Notes: generated by a model not told the origin, from the sequence alone. A stretch of DNA of 64,000 nt from Aquarana catesbeiana (GCF_042186555.1 NC_133327.1:51534065-51598064); one strand, 5' to 3'; positions 10,863 through 21,130 are shown, counted from the first letter of the stretch. A program made the numbers and translations.

Positions 10863-11750
10863 AGTTTTCGATACAACATTCGTTGGCTAAATCTACTTGG
10901 TTGAGTTATATTTAGTTATGGTTGTCCTGTTTACAAACAAATAATTTTGTACAATTTTCTTTTGAAGAAGTTATACTATTATTTCTTAATTCTTTAATGG
11001 AAAAACATTATTCATGGTCTCATATGAATAAAAGTTAGCTGGCGTTTCATTTTTTCTAAAGCTAAATTAATTGCCACATTGTTTGAGTTTCTTTTCTGTC
11101 AAACAAGCATTAAAGGGGTATAAGAAATCTACGCTTCACAGAGACAAACGCTCTCCTATTGATATTGATCTATTGAGCGGTTTGTGTTCTGTTTCTGCGA
11201 AGGTTTGTTTTTCTGTTTATGAAGATCTTCTTTTTAAATTGTTTTTTTCTTTCCTTTTCTTTGGAGCTTTTTGCATATTGGAGGTTGTCTCTGCTGCAAA
11301 AAATAAGCCCTCTCAGATGAAAATTAAGAATGTAATTATTCAGGATAACCAATTGAGGATTTTTCTTCCTTACAGTAAGACAGATGGGTATGGCAAGGGA
11401 CATTGGATTAATTTGAATCAGTGTCCTTTCCGTGACATTTGTCCTATATGGCTTTTAAGACAATATTTGCTGGTAAGACCATATTTTACTGATAATTTGT
11501 TTGTTCGTGTTGATGGTTCTCCATTAACTAGATACCAGTTTACCCGTGTTTTTCCCAGCTGTTTGGACTATCTACATTTGAATCATATTCACTTAACTTC
11601 TCATTCTTTTAGAATACGTGCAGCCACTGAAGCTGCCAAACTTGATTTTCATGCAAATTTTATTAAAAAATTGGGTAGATGGAGATCTGATTCTTACAAG
11701 TTATATATCTGTCCTAACTCTTTGGTTTCATTTTCTGACAGGTCGCATGA
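10863..11750 (+). pseudogene. DIRS tyrosine recombinase with first catalytic Arg replaced
   Basis: A degraded N-terminal part (stops at 10861-11040) leads into an open stretch from about 11071. Recognisable boxes are FFGAFCILEVVSA, where the codon at 11272-11274 is TGC (Cys) where active enzymes carry the first catalytic Arg; SKTDGYGKGH with a Lys; SHSFRIRAATEAA (about 11596-11634) with the H-x-x-R pair; and LGRWRSDSYKLYI (about 11671-11708) with Trp and the nucleophilic Tyr. DIRS elements use this enzyme instead of a DDE integrase to insert circular DNA. The R-to-C change and the upstream stops make this copy inactive. Its 3' end overlaps the hydrolase in another frame. Confidence 0.85.
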
Positions 11751-12275
11751 ATGTTGTTTGCATTCTCGGCCACTCCTTTGTGGATTGGGCTCAGAAGAGA
11801 GCATCAACAAGATCCTATTCTTCTAATTTGAGTCTTGATTCTTCTTTTAAAGTGTACTGGAGTGGCTGGAGAGGTATGCGATGGAATGATTTACAGTCTG
11901 AGTTTTATAGATTGTTTGACTGTTGGCCACAGCCTGATATTCTACTTATTCATTTAGGCGGTAATGACATAGGTCAGTTGAAGACTTTAGATTTAGTTTT
12001 TGAAATTCAACAAACAATTAATCCCATTAGCTTGCTTTTCCTCATTTGAGAATTGTATTTTCCGAAATTATTCCTTGACTTCGATGGATTGATTCTTTCT
12101 ACTTACGTCCTTTCGAAAAAAAATCGAAAGTGGGTAAATAGATCTATTAATACGTTTTAAAAGCATGCTTTTGGGTTTAGTTTTCGGCACTTAGAAATAG
12201 AGGGTGGTCATTGTGGTTTATACCGTGAGGACGATATTCATTTATCATCAATTGGGCCTGATATTTAAAAAGATG
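11740..12275 (+). pseudogene. SGNH-hydrolase domain at the DIRS 3' end
   Basis: Immediately after the recombinase, in a different frame, the sequence encodes VVCILGHSFVDWAQKR (block I with GHS at about 11768-11776), WSGWRGMRWNDL, PDILLIHLGGNDIG (about 11935-11976, GGND) and, after a frameshift near 12037 and internal stops, EDDIHLSSIGPD (about 12224-12259) with the Asp-x-His pair. These are the four SGNH blocks in order. Related domains occur in vertebrate DIRS elements as I know them; their role is not established. It is clearly distinct from the LINE-type SGNH domains at 4975-6540 (GGND versus GTND; DDIHLS versus DGLHLN). Confidence 0.75.
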
Positions 12276-12490
12276 ATAGGCAGTAAGTTTGTGTTGATTA
12301 CTCAAAAGAGAGAATATTATTAAGCCTGAGCCATAGTGGCTGGGTTTATTTATGTATCTATACTATTAAGTAATGTTATAATAAAATTATTTGTAAATAT
12401 TTTAGAAAATGTATTAAACCAATAAAACCAGCTGCGACCAAAATATTTATGTAATAAAATATTTTATTTTTGCTTGTCTGGTTTTGAATT

Positions 12491-12870
12491 TATTATATAT
12501 ACAATGAAAAATGCCTGCTGTCTCCTATCCCATGGGGAGGGATTAGAACCCCTGTCAGGTTTTTATTGCTGTCTGCGCCCCCTTTAGGGAGATTCATTCT
12601 CTTTATGTAACATTACCAACAAAAGTGGAAGAAAATTGCACATTTTGGTTTGTCACCAGAACAGGAATTAGAGGGGAAAACTTCCAATGGGGACACCCAG
12701 AGATGATGTCACTTTTGGCGATGGGACAGGAAGTAAATCTCCCCAATGGGGACACAGGTGGTAAAGAAAACATGAAAAAAAAAAGTTTGTCTTTAGTTCT
12801 ATTTTATCTTTTATTTGGTGTGCGGGGTATGGTGGGGACTATAAAAGAGAGTGCAGCATATTACACATAG
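12491..12870 (+). repeat. Interspersed repeat related to 45650-45850 and 57230-57540
   Basis: The section TTTTGGCGATGGGACAGGAA near 12714 and its continuation (GGGGACACAGGTGGTA) matches the reverse complement of 57270-57360 and resembles 45680-45840. No terminal repeats or protein-coding features were recognised. The left part (12510-12600) is a separate, possibly older piece. Confidence 0.45.
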
Positions 12871-13613
12871 GGCTATGGGGGGGGGGTCTGCAGACACGAG
12901 CAACTGCCACTGCCAGAGGAGTGGAGAGGTGAGCACTCAGTCATTTGAACCCTTTCACAGTTTGACATTTTTGCTGATTTCTGCTCTCCCAGCTTTCCAT
13001 AGTTGGTGAAATGATGAAGGCCCCACCACTGACATACACCAAGATGGCAAACACCCAACAAGCATAGAGCCCCCCCATTACATTCAGTGCACTGCCCTAT
13101 CTGCCGCAAGCTTGGCAAAGTAGTTCATGGTGCGTTCCACTTTGCTTTATTTCCCACGCATTTTGCCACATTTGTTGTATTGGGGTCTCACGTTTGGGGA
13201 GACGTTTACAATAAATGGCAATACAAGTGTGAGATACATATTTTTGCATGTTCAGGGATTGCGTGGAAACATGCATTTCTGTGCTCATTACCAGAACGCA
13301 CAGATGGCTGAGATTGCTACTTTTTTGTCAGGTAGAGGGGGAGAGGGGCACATTTTTTTAGAGGGGGCTCCAGACAAATTCTGGGTTATGTGGTTCTCAC
13401 TGTGGCTATGGAGATAAAGGGTCACGCTGTGTAATTGGTGTCTCTGTTCTTTAGCTCCACAGAGGGCCATACAAGTCCAGAGGACCCCTGCCATCAAGAA
13501 ACCTGTCCAAGGGATTGGCAGGAAACCTGCAGGTATTGGCAACGGAGAAGAGGAGACCGCAACAGGTAGGCCATGTGATAATGATCAGTCAGTACAGGAG
13601 ACATTGCAGCTGT
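12871..13613. other. Apparently single-copy stretch without a recognised gene
   Basis: No similarity to the repeat families in this window was seen. It contains the exon-like block at 13455-13565. Short reading frames at 13087-13311 and 13288-13542 have no recognisable domain. Confidence 0.4.
13455..13565 (+). other. Candidate isolated exon (111 nt)
   Basis: A pyrimidine-rich tract and TTCTTTAG end at 13454, and CAG followed by GTAGGC begins the next segment at 13566, giving plausible 3' and 5' splice sites around a block of exactly 111 nt. One frame is open throughout and encodes a Lys/Pro/Gly-rich peptide (for example KKPVQGIGRKPAG). The family is not recognised and neighbouring exons were not found. 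It could be chance or a fragment of a broken gene. Confidence 0.25.
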
Positions 13614-13973
13614 CTGTGAGTGATGAGACCAAAATTTAGCTTTTTGGTCACAACCATAAACACTACATTTGGAGAGGAGTCAAAAAGGCCTATGATGAAA
13701 GGTACACCATTCCTACTGTGAAACACGGAGGTGGATCGCTGATGTTTTGGGGATATGTGAGCTACAAAGGCACAGGAAATTTGGTCAAAATTGATGGCAA
13801 GGTGAATGCAGTATGTTATCAAAAAATACTGGAGGAACATTTGCATTCATCAGGCAGGAAGCTGCGCATGGGATGTACTTGGACATTCCAACATGACAAT
13901 GATCCAAAACACATGGCCAAGTCGACCTGTCATTGGCTACAGCACAATAAAGTTAAGGTTCTGGAGTAGCCAA
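13614..13973 (+). pseudogene. Tc1/mariner transposase fragment (first part of a split element)
   Basis: The sequence encodes part of a Tc1-type DDE transposase: SDETKI at the start (with an in-frame TAG soon after), YTIPTVKHGGGSLMFWGYVS (about 13702-13761), and FQHDNDPKHMAKST (about 13887-13928) with the second catalytic Asp. The segment carrying the final Glu should follow but is missing, because copy 2 of the TTAA composite begins at 13974. The 3' tail of a Tc1 element resumes at 19025. Roughly the first half of the gene and its terminal repeat are also absent. Confidence 0.75.
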
Positions 13974-16671
13974 TAAGCGTATATTTATTGGTTTGCGCAA
14001 AAGTTATAGCGTCTACAAACTAGGGTACATTTTCTAGAATTTACACAGCTTTTAGTTTATGACTGCCTATGTCATTTCTTGAGGTGCTAAAATGGCAGGG
14101 CAGTACAAAACCCCCCATTTTGGAAAGTAGACACCCCAAGGAAATTGCTGAGAGGCACGTTGAACCCATTGAATATTTATTTTTTTGTCCCAAGTGATTG
14201 AATAATGACAAAAAAAAAATATTTACAAAAAGTTGTCACTAAATGATATATTGCTCACACAGGCCATGGGCCTATGTGGAATTGCACCCCAAAATACATT
14301 CAGCTGCTTCTCCTGAGTACGGGGATACCACATGTGTGGGACTTTTTGGGAGCCTAGCCGCGTACTGGGCGTCGAAAACCTATCACCGCCTTCAGGATTT
14401 CTAAGGGCGTAAATTTTTGATTTCACTCCTCACTACCTATCACAGTTTTGAAGGTCATAAAATGCCCAGATGGCACAAACCCCCCCAAATGATCCCATTT
14501 TGGAAAGTAGACACCCCAAGCTATTTACTGAGAGGCATGGTGAGTATTTTGCAGCTCTCATTTGTTTTTGAAAATGAAGAAAGACAAGAAAAAACATTTT
14601 TTTTTCTTTTTTCAATTTTCAAAACTTTGTGACAAAAAGTGAGGTCTGCAAAATACTCACTATACCTCTCAGCAAATAGCTTGGGGTGTCTACTTTCGAA
14701 AATGGGGTCATTTGGGGGGGTTTGTGCCACCTGGGCATTCCATGGCCTCCGAAACTGTGATAGGCAGTGAAGAGTGAAATCAAAAATTTACGCCCTTAGA
14801 AAGCCTGAAGGCGGTGCTTGGTTTTCGGGGTCCCGTACGCGGCTAGGCTCCCAAAAAGTCTCACACATGTGGTATTCCCGTACTCAGGAGAAGCAACAGA
14901 ATGTATTTTGGGGTGTAATTTCACATATTCCCATGGCATGTTTGAGCAATATATCATTTAGTGACAACTTTGTGCAAAAAAAAAAAAAAATTTGTCTCTT
15001 TCCCGCAACTTGTGCCACAATATAAAATATTCCATGGACTCGACATGACTCTCAGCAAATAGCTTGGGTTGTCTACTTTCCAAAATGGGGTCATTTGGGG
15101 GGGGTTTTGAACTGTCCTGGCATTTTATGCACAACATTTAGAAGCTTATGTCACACATCACCCACTCTTCTAACCACTTGAAGACAAAGCCCTTTCTGAC
15201 ACATTTTGTTTACATGAAAAAATTACATGAGAAAATTACTTTGAACCCCCAAACATTATATATATTTTATTAAAGCAAATGCCCTACAGATTAAAATGGT
15301 GGGTGTTTCATTTTTTTTTTTTTTCACACAGTATTTGCGCAGCGATTTTTCAAACGCATTTTTTGGGGAAAAAACACACTTTTTAAAATTTTAATGCACT
15401 AAAACACACTATATCGCCCAAATGTTTGATGAAATAAAAAAGATGATCTTAGGCCGAGTACATGGATACCAAACATGGCATGCTTTAAAATTGCGCACAA
15501 ACGTGCAATGGCGACAAACTAAATACATTTTTAAAAGCCTTTAAAAGCCTTTACAGGTTACCACGTTAGATTTACAGAGGAGGTCTACTGCTAAAATTAC
15601 TGCCCTCGATCTGACGTTCGCGGTGACACCTAACATGCATGGTGCAATTGCTGTTTACATTTGACGCCAGACCGACGCTTGTGTTCGCCTTTGCGCGAGA
15701 GCAGGGGGGGGACGGGGATGCTTTTTTTTTTTTTTTCTTTATTATTTTTTTGCTTTTTTATCCTATTTTTAAACTGTTCCTTTCATTTTTTTTTTATCAT
15801 TTTTATTGTTATCTCAGGGAATGTAAATATCCCCTATGATAGCAATAGGTAGTGACAGGTACTCTATTTTGAAAAAATTGGGGTCTATTAGACCCTAGAT
15901 CTCTCCTCTGCCCTCAAAGCATCTGACCACACCAAGATCGGTGTAATAAAATGCTTTCCCAATTTCACAATGGCGCTGTTTACATCCGGTGAAATCTAAG
16001 TCATAAAATGCTCGTAGCTTAGTTTCTTAGGCCATAGAGATGTTTGGAGCCACTCTGGTCTCTGATCAGCTCTATGGTCAGCTGGCTGAATCACCGGCTG
16101 CATTCTCAGGTTCCCTGTTGAGACAGGAGAGCCAGAGAAAAACACGGAAGACGGTGGGGGGGGATTCCCTCCCACTGCTTGTAAAAGCAGTCTAGAGGCT
16201 AATTAACCGCTAGGATTGATTTTACATGAAAGCCGACCGCTGGCTGAAAAGAATGATACCAAGATGATACCTAAACCTGCAGGCATCATTCTGGTATAAC
16301 CACTCAAAGTCGTGAATGGTGTACCTGAAGACAAAAAAATGGTTAACAATAAAACACAGTAAACGGTAAAGTATAAAAAATTGCATACCTGAAAAGCAAA
16401 CATGATAAAACATAATAACAATAAAACATTGCAGAATAGAATACAGTAAAAAAGAGCAGAACAATAGAGAGAGAATAGAGAGAGAGAGAACAATAAAACG
16501 ACAACTATTTTTTTTTTATTTTATATATTTATTTATTTATTTATTTACACTTTTTTTTGTAACTAACTTTTATAACTGTAACCGGTTCCAGGTTCGGGTC
16601 TCTCAAAATGCGATGGCATCTTGAGAGACCCTGTGAAAGTGTGCCTAGTCTGTGCAATGCTGTACCCTACG

Positions 16672-17080
16672 CTAATACTCAACTAGTGAATGGTAGTGTT
16701 CAAAACATTCACCAATGCAAAGACCAGGATTGTCAGGACAGGAGGGACAATAATAGCGGGTGTCACGCCTATATCCGCGCTTGCTGCAGACATAACATCT
16801 TTTTTGGGGGGGTTCGTTGGGTAGGGGTACTCGGGAGGACATAAGAAAATGCCTCTCATGCAGCCGACTGCATTTGGTTGGGGATGTGAATGGGGGAATT
16901 ACGGGTGTTGCAGAAGTGGTGGGTTCCCAATTAGGATTGGCGAATGCAGCAGGAAGGGCATTATGGGCACGACGGGCCTGGTGGCAGCGGGACACTACTT
17001 GTGCTTGCCACCTCACCAGCTTGAACTGCACTTATTGGACTCGCCACGTCACCAAGTGTTACTGCAGTGCTGGTTTGCTT
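16672..17080 (-). pseudogene. piggyBac transposase with catalytic core deleted (linker joined to zinc finger)
   Basis: On the minus strand, a Pro/Ala/Ser-rich N-terminal linker (RRAHNALPAAFANPNWEP) runs into PPFTSPTK and then straight into the C-terminal region SRLHERHF and the Cys-rich finger (CYVCSKRGYRRDTRYYC, CPSC, LCIGECFEHYH). In the full-length relative at 26366-28303 the corresponding segments are separated by the whole DDE catalytic region of about 1.1 kb. A reading frame is open from 17031 to the stop near 16672, but it begins with GTG, and its first residues are shifted relative to the parental frame. Such zinc fingers in piggyBac proteins bind terminal DNA. The same joint occurs in copy 4, so the deletion was inherited through transposition. 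Confidence 0.75.
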
Positions 17081-18150
17081 GCCAGTTCACCAAAACGCTA
17101 CCAAAAAAACTGTTAGCGATCGCAGGGATCAGGCCTGACTCTGCGAACGCTGCAGTTATGCGTTTAGTGTTTTGTAAGTGACAGTGATCGATCAATACTG
17201 CACTTGGGTGGGCTGGGCTGGGCCGGGCGGAGGGGTAAAACGCAGGTGCTAGCAGGTATCTGGGCTGATCCCACTAACACTGCGTTTTTGGGAACCCTAA
17301 ACTGCTGGGGACGCTGGTATAGATCTGATCGGATCAGATATGGATCCGTTCAGATACTATACCACTAAGGGAGGCGTATGCTGCGTGCGTGGGTGTTAGC
17401 GGTACTGGTGCTAACCTGATGCTGCCTGGGGCTGGTGCTTGCCAGTTCACCAAAACGCTACCAAAAAAACTGTTAGCGATCGCAGGGATCAGTCCTGACT
17501 CTCCGAACGCTGCAGTTATGTGTTTAGTGTTTTGTAAGTGACAGTGATCGATCGATACTGCACTTGGGTGGGTTGGGCTGGGCCGGGCGGAGGGGTAAAA
17601 CGCAGGTGCTTGCAGGTATCTGGGCTGATCCCACTAACACTGCGTTTTTGGGAGCCCTAAACTGCTGGGGACGCTAGTATAGATCTGATCGGATCAGATA
17701 TTGATCCGATCAGATACTATACCACTAAGGGAGATGTACGGTGCGTGCGTGGGTGTTAGCGGTACTGGCGCTAACCTGACGCTGCCTGGGGCTGGTGCTT
17801 GCCAGTTCACCAAAATGCTACCAAAAAAACTGTTAGCGATCGCAGGGATCAGGCCTGACTCTGCGAACGCTGCAGTTATGCGTTTAGTGTTTTGTAAGTG
17901 ACAGTGATCGATCAATACTGCACTTGGGTGGGCTGGGCCGGGCGGAGGGGCAAAACGCAGGTGCTAGCAGGTATCTGGGCTGATCCCGCTAATGCTGCGT
18001 TTTTGGGAACCCTAAACTGCTGGGGACGCTAGTATAGATCTGATCGGATCAGATATTGATCCGTTCAGATACTATACCACTCAAGGAGGCGTATGCTGCG
18101 TGCGTGGGTGTTAGCGGTACTGGCGCTAATCTGACGCTGCCTGGGGCGAC
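17081..18150 (+). repeat. Three tandem units of ~360 bp near the right end of copy 2
   Basis: GCCAGTTCACCAAAA recurs at 17081, 17441 and 17801, an exact 360-bp spacing; the last unit ends near 18150. Each unit has the block AGCGATCGCAGGGATCAG, a GTGATCGATC block, GGGCTGGG-rich sequence and an inverted repeat around GATCGGATCAGATA. The first bases of each unit derive from the transposase N-terminal coding region (compare 28020-28035), and the rest resembles the 5' flank at 28370-28541. Copy 4 has an equivalent array at 42353-43410. Confidence 0.9.
17683..17715. repeat. Perfect 14-bp inverted repeat with 5-bp spacer in the tandem unit
   Basis: ATCTGATCGGATCA and TGATCCGATCAGAT are separated by GATAT. 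The other units carry the same motif, usually with one or more mismatches in the right arm. It could be a protein-binding site repeated three times per array, or just part of the repeat. Confidence 0.6.
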
Positions 18151-19024
18151 GCATATCACCGCCGGGCGATCAGGGGGCTAAACCTTTATTCGGTAATAAA
18201 CGGCGGGTGCCCTGACACTATAAAAAATAAACAAACTAACCAGCGTCACCCGTAACGGTTATACAGTGATCAGTGGTGAAAGGGTTAACTAGGGGGCAAT
18301 CAAGGGGTTAAAACATTTATTAGATAGTATATGGGGGTCCCTGTCGCTATAAAATGCTGACGGCGAAACTAAATATTTACGTCCCTAACTAGCGTCACCA
18401 GCGACACTAATACAGCGATCAGAAAAATGATCGCTTAGTGACACTGGCGACAGGGGGTGATCAAGGGGTTAAAACTTTATTAGGGGGGTTAGGGGGGGTA
18501 CCCTAGACCTAAAGGGGGCTAACACTCACTGTCCTAACACACTAACTGTCACAAACTGACACCATGCAGTAATAAAAAAAAAAAACTGCTTGGTGTCAGT
18601 GTGACAGGGGGGAGAGGGGTGATTGGGGGGGGATCGGGGGGGATCGGGGGGTAAAGGGGGGTGTAATGTGTGCCTGGCATGTTCTACTGTGTGTGTGTGT
18701 TTGGTGCACTCACATTTCAGTCTTCTCTCCTCGGCGCCGGAACGGAAACTGCCGAGCCGAGGAGAGATGACATCACATCCCCTGCCTCTGTGTACTACAC
18801 AGAGGCAGGGGAAGAATCTCATTGCCTGGGAGCGATCGCGAGGGGGGCCACGATTGGATGGCCTCCCCCTCATCTCTGATCACTGCCAGACCGCCGCTGG
18901 CACCAGGGGGGGTCCGATCGAAACCCCCACCCGCGGGAAGGCAAGGACGTATATGTATGTCCTTTTGCCTGCCCGTGCCGCTTTGTGGACGTATATAGTC
19001 GTGCGGCGGTCGTCAAGTGGTTAA

Positions 19025-19140
19025 GAACTGGGGTATGTAAACTTTTGATTAGGGTCATTTTGGTAGTTTCTGTTGTGATTATGATTTAAAAAGAGTAAAC
19101 ACAGTTTATTGATAATAAATGGCTTCGGCCAAACACTAAC
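19025..19140 (+). mobile_element. Tc1/mariner 3' tail, separated from 13614-13973
   Basis: The sequence GGGGTATGTAAACTTTTGAT and the following non-coding tail (GATTTAAAAAGAGTAAACAC, AATAAATGGCTTC) match the usual end region of vertebrate Tc1-like elements, in the same orientation as 13614-13973. It starts right after the TTAA that ends copy 2, so copy 2 inserted in this Tc1 element. The outer inverted repeat itself is not seen; the similarity fades near 19130. Confidence 0.6.
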
Positions 19141-19465
19141 CTGATTTGGTGGTTTTTGGTTATAGAATAACACGTGATTGGCCCAGAGGTCCTCAGGGTT
19201 CTGGGGAGGGCATTAGCAGCATCACTGGCGGTGGAGCATTTTTGTATTGAATTTTAGGTATCACTTCTATAACAGCAAGGGGGATGGGATGAAGATTGAT
19301 AAATGTAATAACAAGGAATTTTGTTGATGAACATTTTTAAGAACTTTTTTTTTTTTTGTTTGTCACATTTTTCACAAATATGGATATTGATTTCTTGATT
19401 TAATGCATGGTGTTGCATCACATGTTTTATCTTTATGTCTTTCACAAATGTGGAAATTTATGATT
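19141..19465. other. No recognised feature
   Basis: AT-rich sequence with a T tract at 19347-19358. No coding signal or repeat relationship was seen. Confidence 0.4.
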
Positions 19466-19738
19466 TTAGACCTCTTTCACACTGAGGCAGTACCTGAAAA
19501 CCGCCTCCCATTTACTGCAGTGTGTTCTTTTACACTGGGGTGGTGCGCTTGCTGGACGTTAGAAAAGGTCCTGCTAGCAGCTTCTTTGGGAGGGGGTGGG
19601 GGGAGCGCTATTATTAGATATTTCAAAACATCCCCGCCCATTGAAATGAATGGGCAGTGCTTCCAAAGTGCCTTAAAAGCACTGCAAAATGGGTCTTTCT
19701 TAGTTTTTTTTTAAGGTCCCATTGTCACGAAAACTTAA

Positions 19739-20202
19739 CCCCTCTTGCCGACCAGCTGCCATCATTATACTGCGGCAGGTCGGCTCTCCTGCGCAAACCG
19801 CCGTAGGTGTATGTCGGTCTGTGCAGGGAGTCTAGCAGGGTGCATGCACGCCTCCCACGCCACAGGAGCGTGCCCGTGGGTCCAGCAAGCTCGATGTCCA
19901 CCGGCAACCCACAATCATAGTAAGGAGAGGCAGAACGGGGAAGTGCTTATGTAAACAAGGCAATTCCCCGTTCCTAGTGACATGTCAGATCAGGAACAGC
20001 GATCTCTATCATGTCCTAGGTAGCCCAACCCCCCTACAGTTAAAACATGCTGAGGGAATACAGTTGACCCCTTGATCGTCATAAATTTTGTTTGGGTACA
20101 TCGTCACACAACCGCGCAATTGTTAGTTAAAGCTATGCTGTACCACATCACAAAAAAACAATCTGGTCAATAAGGGGGCAAATCCTTCCAGGGCTGAAAT
20201 GG
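19739..20202 (+). mobile_element. 464-bp non-autonomous TTAA element
   Basis: It is flanked by TTAA at 19735-19738 and 20203-20206. The right end GGGCTGAAATGG matches the ends of the other TTAA elements, and AACCGCGCAATTGTTAGTTA near 20110 matches their subterminal sequence. The left end (CCCCTCTTGCCGACC) has diverged from CCACTTG. It is most similar to 2915-3748. Confidence 0.65.
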
Positions 20203-20265
20203 TTAAAAAAATGGTCCGCTAGCGCCAGAAAAGGGCCACTAAAATGCTGCTAAAAAACTACCAGC

Positions 20266-20572
20266 GTTTTCAATCAACTGAATTTAACACAGGTGTACTC
20301 CAATCAAGTTGTAGAAACATCTCAAGGATGATCAGTGGAAACAGCGTTGGGTGTCATGGCAAAGGCTGTGATACTTATGTACATGGGATTTTTTCCTTTT
20401 TAATAAATTTGCAAAGATTTCAAACAAACTCCTTACACTTTGTCGTTATGGGGGATTGCTTGTAGAATTTTGAGGAAAATAATGCATTTAATCCATTTTG
20501 GAATAACACTGTAACATAACAAGATGTGGAAAATGGGAAGCTCTGTGAATACTTTCTGGATGCACTGTACAT
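20266..20572 (+). mobile_element. Tc1/mariner 3'-terminal fragment
   Basis: The sequence runs from a decayed coding end through TTTGCAAAGATTTCAAACAA to the terminal repeat TGAATACTTTCTGGATGCAC ending TGTA at about 20572. This is the same terminal type as at 2237 (AAGTATTCA in reverse). There is no transposase domain. Confidence 0.65.
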
Positions 20573-20818
20573 GATATAGGAGAACCTCTCCTAACCAATA
20601 TTTGTCATCTGGAGGGGGGTTGGGAGCGCTGTATACAGCGCTCCTACAATGGCCCTGCCCATTGAAATGAAGCATTTCCCAAAAAGCACTTTAGAAGATT
20701 TGGGGTTAAAGGAATCCCGCTAGCGGTCGATAAGCGGCACTTAAACAGTACTAGAGCGCAGCTAAAATGGGCGGCGCTTTAGTGCCAATGGCCGACGCTT
20801 TTAGTGTGAAAGCAGACA

Positions 20819-21130
20819 TATTGTGTCTGTATGTTACACCCCCCACCTTTCTCTGTAACATGTGTCACATATCATTCGATTTATACATGGGGGGGTGTCT
20901 GCCCATCTCACATGCTTCTTCCAATTCCTGCTAATTCCTTTATTCTTAATGAACATCTACCAGACAAGATTGCCAACTCTTAAACTCCCCACAATGGTCC
21001 CAGTAACTGAAGGCAATGCAGCAGTCTAGCCTTGTGTTTCTCATCCCTTTAAATCTATAAAAAACCTCAAGGTCACCTTTAAATCTATACACAACCTCGA
21101 GGCACCCTTTAAATCTATACACAAGAGGAA
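20819..21130. other. Unassigned sequence with a short tandem repeat at 21045-21125
   Basis: Three units of roughly 27-33 bp containing CTTTAAATCTATA lie at 21045-21125. Otherwise no gene or known repeat was recognised. Confidence 0.45.

Larger units (their letters stand above)
7640..12490 (+). mobile_element. DIRS-like tyrosine-recombinase retrotransposon, degenerate
   Basis: Four protein regions appear in the order expected for vertebrate DIRS elements: a gag-like zinc-finger protein, reverse transcriptase with RNase H, a tyrosine recombinase, and an SGNH hydrolase domain. There is no integrase and there are no long terminal repeats. Frameshifts or stops break the gag, RT and recombinase/hydrolase sections, so this copy is dead. 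The boundaries given are estimates: DIRS elements end in inverted or split repeats, and I could not align the left flank (7640-7870) with the right flank (12290-12490) by eye. Confidence 0.85.
13974..19020 (+). mobile_element. piggyBac-derived TTAA composite element, copy 2 (left end missing)
   Basis: It aligns in the same orientation with copy 4 (38618-44279) from about 38952 onward; the first ~330 bp of the element are absent. The right end ...CGTCAAGTGG is followed by TTAA at 19021-19024. The order is module array (14000-15130), AT-rich second half (15174-16560), internally deleted transposase on the minus strand (16600-17080), 360-bp tandem array (17081-18150), GC-richer right end (18160-19020). 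It lies between two Tc1 pieces. Loss of the left terminus means it could no longer move by itself. Confidence 0.75.
19466..20818 (+). mobile_element. DNA transposon with short inverted ends (CTTTCACACT family)
   Basis: The left end reads AGACCTCTTTCACACTGAGG and the right end reads AGTGTGAAAGCAGACA, imperfect reverse complements. The interior includes GCCCATTGAAATGAATGGGC and scattered GCGCT-rich motifs; a related fragment lies at 46896-47065. It carries two insertions, a TTAA element (19739-20202) and a Tc1 tail (20266-20572). No transposase is present; the superfamily is unassigned (possibly hAT). Confidence 0.55.

Noticed and set aside
12290..12490. DIRS right terminal repeat pairing with 7640-7870
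   Set aside because: I looked for inverted or split repeats between the two flanks and found no convincing match, so no terminal repeat is annotated.
16203..16493. Hydrophobic frames (also 41440-41730, 25472-25738) that look like membrane proteins
   Set aside because: They lie in the AT-rich second half of the TTAA elements, differ in frame between copies and match no family.
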